From Candidatus Aegiribacteria sp. (GTDB lineage: Bacteria; Fermentibacterota; Fermentibacteria; Fermentibacterales; Fermentibacteraceae): a DNA stretch of 12,271 bases. The translations under genes and the position numbers were made by a program. The notes under the pieces were generated by a model, which was not told the DNA's origin, ran no database searches, and saw only the letters and a program-made list of their open reading frames with translations. How positions within the stretch are numbered: position 1 is the stretch's first letter; every line of letters begins with the position of its first letter. The stretch lies in contig DAOWAG010000016.1 in assembly GCA_030634715.1 (NCBI GenBank), forward strand, positions 1 to 12,271, in the 5' to 3' direction. Of the stretch, positions 7,972-12,271 are shown piece after piece.

Positions 7972-8763
7972 TTGCTTGAGAAGCTGAAAAGTGAACTTAA
8001 AGGTACTGCCCTTGATGCAGTCAACAGGGCAACTATGGATATTCCTGCTCCTTTTCAGAAAGCACTTCAGTCATGTGTAACGCACAATGATCATCTGGAA
8101 ATCAGTCTTCTTGCCTGTGCAGCTTCGGAGTGGAGTGGTCATTCGCGGGTTACAGGGATGCCTGTCGCGGTGGCTGCTTTGATGCTTCGTTCCGGTATTT
8201 CAGTACATCTTACTCTTCCTGGCTTTTCAGCAATGAATGCCAGCAATTCCGATCTCCTTGAAAAGCAGGATGATGTTACGGTAATTCTCGCGGGAGATGC
8301 TCTTCTTGCTCTTGCGATGGAATATCTTGCAGAGAATGGTGGTCGATATGCCGCAAGATTGCTTGCTGAAGCAGTTAGGGCTACTGGAGCGCGTGGAATG
8401 CTTGCTGGACTGTCACTCAAACTGGACCAGCAGGAGGAAGACATTTCTATTGTGCCTGATGGACGGTCAATATGGGAAGTTTCAAGTGGACAAATAGCAC
8501 GATTCGCCGCACATGGGGGTGCGTTACTTGCCGGAGCTTCTGACATGATGCTTGATGATGCCGCACAGATAGGACTGCTTACCGGTCGAGCCTGGTATCT
8601 TGTTGAAAAGTCAAAATGCGAATCAGTAAAGAGAGACGAAAGAAATCTCATGTTCGAAGCCCGAACCCTTATGGAGCAGGCTGAAGCAATCGCAGGACAT
8701 GGCCCGGAAGCAGATCTTTTCCATTCAATCATGTATCTATCCGACTTCTTCTCGGGGACGTAG
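7972..8763 (+). CDS. Polyprenyl-synthetase-like protein lacking aspartate-rich motifs (probable pseudoenzyme)
   Basis: The 263-residue protein follows the layout of short-chain polyprenyl diphosphate synthases. It has ILAGDALLALAMEYLAE (105-121), which matches the family's LAGDALL helix; GARGMLAGLSLKLD (139-152), the GMVGGQ-like position; and SGQIARFAAHGGALLAGAS (172-190), the GKTG...GA segment. The catalytic features are missing. The first DDxxD expected near 80-90 reads LTLPGFSAMNAS, the GGKRLRP motif near 35-48 is not present, and no second DDxxD is visible near 205-215. Catalysis is therefore unlikely. A structural, regulatory or non-catalytic subunit role is inference. The frame is undisturbed, which argues against a decayed gene. 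The TTG start at 7972 lies 2 bp after cdaA and keeps the expected N-terminal helix. ATG 8035 (residue 22), with AGGG 5 nt upstream, is an alternative start. It is the last gene of the operon. Confidence 0.75.
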   Translation: MLEKLKSELKGTALDAVNRATMDIPAPFQKALQSCVTHNDHLEISLLACAASEWSGHSRVTGMPVAVAALMLRSGISVHLTLPGFSAMNASNSDLLEKQDDVTVILAGDALLALAMEYLAENGGRYAARLLAEAVRATGARGMLAGLSLKLDQQEEDISIVPDGRSIWEVSSGQIARFAAHGGALLAGASDMMLDDAAQIGLLTGRAWYLVEKSKCESVKRDERNLMFEARTLMEQAEAIAGHGPEADLFHSIMYLSDFFSGT

Positions 8764-8770
8764 TCCCTGA

Positions 8771-11173
8771 TTAGAGGAGGTTGTATGGGTCTACATCAAC
8801 TTCAAGACGCACGCCACGGTGCGGTATTTTTTCATACTGTTTTCTGATTCTCTTTGATAATTCAGCCAGTGATTTTCTCGATGATGACCTGGCAAGTGAG
8901 CTCCATCTCCATCGTCTGTTGATTCTGGGGAAAGCGGCTTCCTGTGGAGAAGAAACATTTACATCAGCGATTTGAATTCCCTTCGTACTGGAATAAGCAA
9001 CCTTGCGGACATTTTCCTTATCCAGTCCGCTCCAGACAAATCTGATGAGATGCCCGAAAGGTGGATATCCGAAGGCTTTTCGTACCTTACTCTCATCTTC
9101 CCAGAAATCATTGTAGTCATGTCTTGCTGCTATCCTGATAGTCACGTTCTCAATATCAAATGTCTGCAGAACAACCTCCCCCTTTATGGATCCCCTGCCG
9201 GCTCTTCCAGCAACCTGAAGAATCAGCTGGAAAGTTCTCTCAGCTGCCCGGAAATCAGGGAAGGCCAAACCCATATCAGCAGCGATTATTCCAACCAGAG
9301 TTACTCCCTGAAAATCATGTCCCTTTGCGACCATCTGGGTTCCAAGAAGCACATCTCCACGGCCCTGTGCGAATGCGCCAAGAATATCCCAGTGCGCGTT
9401 CTTTCCTCTTGTTGTGTCGGCGTCCATTCTGACGACTCTGGTCTGCGGAAGCAGTTTCCCGAGTGCTTCTTCTACTTTCTGTATTCCAGGACCCATATGT
9501 GAGAATTCATTAAAACCGCATTTCGGGCAATTTCTTAAGGCTGCCTTCCAGTGTCCGCAATAGTGACATTTTAGAACCTGTCCCTTTTTATGATATGTAA
9601 GAGTCACACCGCAGTTGGGACATTCCTCCCTGTGTCCGCAGTTCCTGCACATCTGCGTTGGAGAGAAACCTCTTCTGTTTATGAGAATAATGCACTGCTC
9701 TCCTTTTGCTGTTCTCCTGCCGATCCCGCTGAGAAGTTCATTAGAGAGAAGAGGATGCTTCATTCTGCCTGCGTTAACCAGAATGGTTTCCGGCATTGGA
9801 ACGCCATCTATTCTTTCCTTGAGCTCAAGAAGTGTGTATTTGCCATCAACAGCATTTCCGTAGGATTCCATTGATGGACTTGCCGATCCAAGAATTACGG
9901 GAATATTCTCCTTCATGCTTCTGACGACAGCGATATCACGTCCGTTGTACCTTGGCAGTTCGTTCTGCTTATAACTGCTGTCATGCTCCTCATCAACAAC
10001 GATTATTCCGGTATCAGGCAGCGGAGCGAAAATCGCGCTTCGAGGTCCGATTACAATTTTTCTTTTTCCCTGTTTGGCAAGGTTCCAGCTGTCCAGCCTC
10101 TCTCCAGGTGTCATACCGCTGTGAAGAACAGTCACAAGTCCTGGGAATCTTCTGCTGAATCGAGAAACAGTAAGCGGCGTAAGGGAGATCTCCGGCACAA
10201 GGACAAGAGCATTGCGACCTTTCTCTATTACTTCTGAGATTGCCCGTAAGTACACTTCTGTCTTTCCGCTTCCCGTAACACCATGGAGAAGGAATACAGA
10301 GCCTTTGTTCAAACTCCCGCAAATGCTCTCCAGCGCGGTTTTCTGCTGTTCCGAGAGAGTTGGAATCTCCTTTTTGTCCTCAATATCGATATTGATCAGA
10401 GATTCTCTATACTTTCGTCGGTAGAATTCCTTTATGAGCTTCTTCTTCAATAACGCTTTAAGTGAAGACGGAGTGGCTCCTGTTGCCGACAGCAGCTGCC
10501 TGCGAGGAACAGCGGCTTCAGAGGTGGCCAGATAAAGCAGGATTTCAGCCTGTTTCGGAGCGCGTTTCCTGATTGCCTCAGCTTTACGCGTCAACTTTGA
10601 TCTATCGATGAGCGGTTCTATCATCCTCTCTCGAACGGGTTCCGGTTCCGATACAGGTTTCCATAGTATCCGGATGATTCCGTCTAATTCCAGCTGAGAT
10701 AGATGCTTTTCAAGGGAAAATTTTCCATTCAGATTGTCTTTCAGAATTCTGACAGGAACCGCTCTTCCCTCGGGAAGCAACTCTTGAAGTGGGTTGGAGG
10801 GATCAAGCTTCCCAAGAAGCATGACGGTTTTCTCCGCTTTACCGGAAATACCAGGAGGATGCGCCGCAGCCATCATCATTCCTGGAGGAGCCTGATAGTA
10901 TTCGGCTGCCCAATGAACGAGCTCAAGAATATTCGGGGGAAGCAGAGGAGAGGTGTCCAGCCTTTTGAGAACGTTCTTAATTCTGATATTCTCCGTGCTG
11001 CCGGTGATTCCCCAGATGTATCCGATTACCGTGTTTTTTCCAAGAGGTACGATAACTCTGCAGCCAAGGGGACTTGCATTATCCATTTCTTCCGGCAGAC
11101 GATAGGTATATGTGCTCCATAAAGGTCGGTTAAGGGCTACTTCGATCAGCCGCCCCCGTTTTTCATTACTCAC
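8771..11173 (-). CDS. priA: Primosomal replication-restart helicase PriA
   Basis: PriA recognises stalled or repaired replication forks and starts reloading of the replicative helicase. The 800 residues contain an N-terminal DNA-binding domain (about 1-105, with LNRPLWSTYTYRLP), a winged-helix-like middle region, and a superfamily 2 helicase core. The core has Walker A HGVTGSGKT (297-305), DEEH (394-397), GSASPS (429-434), GTQMVAKGHDF (611-621) and QVAGRAGR (653-660). A zinc-binding insertion has eight cysteines: 509, 512, 518, 521, 536, 539, 549 and 552. The C-terminus ends VDVDPYNLL, the usual VDVDP ending. Its length is normal to slightly long. The start is GTG (11173-11171), sharing GTGA with the stop of the upstream amidohydrolase gene; a purine-rich AGGAAA is 12 nt upstream. 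Translational coupling is therefore likely. The gene ends 7 bp from the convergent prenyl-synthetase-like gene. Confidence 0.95.
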   Translation of the reverse strand: MSNEKRGRLIEVALNRPLWSTYTYRLPEEMDNASPLGCRVIVPLGKNTVIGYIWGITGSTENIRIKNVLKRLDTSPLLPPNILELVHWAAEYYQAPPGMMMAAAHPPGISGKAEKTVMLLGKLDPSNPLQELLPEGRAVPVRILKDNLNGKFSLEKHLSQLELDGIIRILWKPVSEPEPVRERMIEPLIDRSKLTRKAEAIRKRAPKQAEILLYLATSEAAVPRRQLLSATGATPSSLKALLKKKLIKEFYRRKYRESLINIDIEDKKEIPTLSEQQKTALESICGSLNKGSVFLLHGVTGSGKTEVYLRAISEVIEKGRNALVLVPEISLTPLTVSRFSRRFPGLVTVLHSGMTPGERLDSWNLAKQGKRKIVIGPRSAIFAPLPDTGIIVVDEEHDSSYKQNELPRYNGRDIAVVRSMKENIPVILGSASPSMESYGNAVDGKYTLLELKERIDGVPMPETILVNAGRMKHPLLSNELLSGIGRRTAKGEQCIILINRRGFSPTQMCRNCGHREECPNCGVTLTYHKKGQVLKCHYCGHWKAALRNCPKCGFNEFSHMGPGIQKVEEALGKLLPQTRVVRMDADTTRGKNAHWDILGAFAQGRGDVLLGTQMVAKGHDFQGVTLVGIIAADMGLAFPDFRAAERTFQLILQVAGRAGRGSIKGEVVLQTFDIENVTIRIAARHDYNDFWEDESKVRKAFGYPPFGHLIRFVWSGLDKENVRKVAYSSTKGIQIADVNVSSPQEAAFPRINRRWRWSSLARSSSRKSLAELSKRIRKQYEKIPHRGVRLEVDVDPYNLL

Positions 11174-12271
11174 TGTAACGCAGAATTTCCTGATATATGA
11201 AAGGCTTTCTGATACACTTCCTGCCTGGCCCTGCCGATTACCATCGGGAGTTTCGGCAGTGTGGGGAAGAACCCGTCCTGATAGACTATTCTGCCATCAA
11301 CAATTGTCAACCTTACCCTGGATGCCCAATCCAATTCCAACAGATATCTGAGAGGATCCTCAGCGAGCGTGAGTTCCTCCCATTCTTCAGCGGAAGGTTC
11401 GATCAGGACAAGGTCTGCAGCATAACCTGGAGCCATCACTCCGGTGTTCTCCCATCCCAGAGCATCTGCCGCAGAGGAAGTAATTCCTTTGAACCAGAAA
11501 TCTGAAGAGAGAGATGACGGGGAGCCGGTTACAGAAGCCAGGCTCATTGCGAGGCGGGTATCACCTGCCAGGTCAAGACGATTGTTGCATGCAGCTCCAT
11601 CGCTGCCCAGCGTGACACGTACGGATGTCTTTACGAGATCCGGAATATCTGCGATACCGCTGCCCAGTTTCAGATTTGCCCAGGGACAATGTACCACCGT
11701 AGTATTCGATTGTCTGAGTATCTCCTGTTCTCCTTCCAGAAGGTAAATGCAGTGAGCAAGTAGCGTATCAGGTCCGATGAAGTTTCTGTCGCGCAGGTAA
11801 TGGACGTTACCTCCAGCCTCCTTAATGGCAGCATGATTCATTTCTTCTGATGTTTCTGCTGCATGAGTAGTTCTTTTAACTCCTGCTGGAAGATCTGAAA
11901 GCCAACTCCAGATATCATCTGAGCAGGAGAGCGCGAATCTTGGCGCATAAATGTAACTGACAAGATCGCCGCAGGCATTCCTTACGCGGGTGGTCTCTTC
12001 CTTCAACCATGAAAGGTTTTCGGTAGTATACTCAGGACCGATATCCATAAGAGCATTACCCGCAAGAGCCCTGATTCCTGATCTTCTGAGGATGTCAATT
12101 GTTATTTCCGAGTATCTGAGAATCCCCATATCAAGAAGCCCGGTACATCCTGATGAAAGGAGATCTCCAAGTGATTGTATAACCGAAACTGCAAGTGTGT
12201 TTCGTGAATGAGCGGCCTCAAGAGGCAGTATTCTATCGAACAGCCAGGGAAGAAGTGATCGCCCCTCTGCC
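11170..12271 (-). CDS. Amidohydrolase-superfamily deaminase/hydrolase (partial, right edge)
   Basis: The minus-strand frame stays open from the TGA at 11172-11170 to the right edge, so the start lies outside. The ATG at 12129 is internal, because upstream residues such as LFDRILPLEAAHSRN and GDLLSSGCTGLLDMG continue the family's fold. Visible metal-site motifs of the TRZ/ATZ (cytosine deaminase-like) subgroup are HAAE (His at 11865-11863), LLAHC (His near 11754) and GSDGAA (Asp near 11601). The spacing between the last two, 51 residues, matches what I recall for S-adenosylhomocysteine/methylthioadenosine deaminases. HCPWANLKLGSGI and a C-terminal MAPGYAADLVLIE...VDGRIVY segment are also characteristic. 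The N-terminal HxH motif would be off the edge. The substrate (guanine, SAH/MTA, aminofutalosine or other) cannot be decided. It shares a 4-bp overlap with priA and is probably co-transcribed. Confidence 0.85.
   Translation of the reverse strand, partial: AEGRSLLPWLFDRILPLEAAHSRNTLAVSVIQSLGDLLSSGCTGLLDMGILRYSEITIDILRRSGIRALAGNALMDIGPEYTTENLSWLKEETTRVRNACGDLVSYIYAPRFALSCSDDIWSWLSDLPAGVKRTTHAAETSEEMNHAAIKEAGGNVHYLRDRNFIGPDTLLAHCIYLLEGEQEILRQSNTTVVHCPWANLKLGSGIADIPDLVKTSVRVTLGSDGAACNNRLDLAGDTRLAMSLASVTGSPSSLSSDFWFKGITSSAADALGWENTGVMAPGYAADLVLIEPSAEEWEELTLAEDPLRYLLELDWASRVRLTIVDGRIVYQDGFFPTLPKLPMVIGRARQEVYQKAFHISGNSALQ

Noticed and set aside
8139..8732. 197-codon open frame on the minus strand inside the prenyl-synthetase-like gene
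   Set aside because: Its translation is Ser/Arg/Ala-rich low-complexity sequence with no recognisable domain; it is antisense to a frame with clear family similarity.
7972..8763. Calling the prenyl-synthetase-like gene a pseudogene
   Set aside because: The frame is uninterrupted over the family's usual length and the non-catalytic framework segments are kept, so loss of catalysis without gene decay is the better reading.
8972..9502. 176-codon plus-strand open frame inside priA
   Set aside because: It lies opposite the PriA helicase core and zinc region, whose motifs are unmistakable; the shadow frame has no family signature.
12127..12129. ATG at 12129 as the start of the amidohydrolase
   Set aside because: The same frame is open to the window edge and the upstream residues match the family's N-terminal barrel region; a start here would remove the first metal-binding motif.

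Overview
The window is a compact bacterial chromosome segment made mostly of housekeeping genes. Base composition looks moderate (mid-40s % GC by eye). I see no insertion sequences, phage genes, CRISPR array, tRNA or rRNA. The gene set (tilS, hpt, ftsH, folP, cdaA, priA) is bacterial. The left-edge beta-propeller fragment, an amino acid permease fused to a PTS EIIA-like domain and a long form of dihydropteroate synthase would fit a deep-branching or FCB-group-like lineage. That is an impression from gene content, not a taxonomic assignment.

Layout: bases 1-276 hold the C-terminal end of a probable beta-propeller protein (+ strand, runs off the left edge). A 625-aa permease-EIIA fusion lies on the - strand (355-2232), and a small stem-loop sits between the two stop codons. 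A 177-bp divergent intergenic region (2233-2409) with several short repeats separates the permease from a tightly packed + strand run: tilS (GTG start), hpt (GTG start overlapping the tilS stop), ftsH, folP, cdaA and a 263-aa prenyl-synthetase-like gene. Spacing in this run goes from a 4-bp overlap to 40 bp, so it reads as one operon. It ends 7 bp from the convergent priA gene (- strand, 8771-11173). priA is itself coupled by a 4-bp overlap to an upstream amidohydrolase gene that runs off the right edge.

Functionally the + strand run combines tRNA-Ile anticodon modification (TilS), purine salvage (Hpt), membrane protein quality control (FtsH), folate synthesis (FolP) and cyclic di-AMP synthesis (CdaA). 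tilS-hpt-ftsH is a widely conserved order. The last gene is the most unusual. It keeps much of the polyprenyl diphosphate synthase framework but appears to lack both aspartate-rich catalytic motifs, so it looks like a pseudoenzyme co-transcribed with cdaA where cdaR/ybbR might be expected.

The window is otherwise conventional. The best leads are the catalytically stripped prenyl-synthase homologue, the permease-EIIA fusion, and the folP protein with its roughly 130-residue N-terminal extension and altered SRKS motif.
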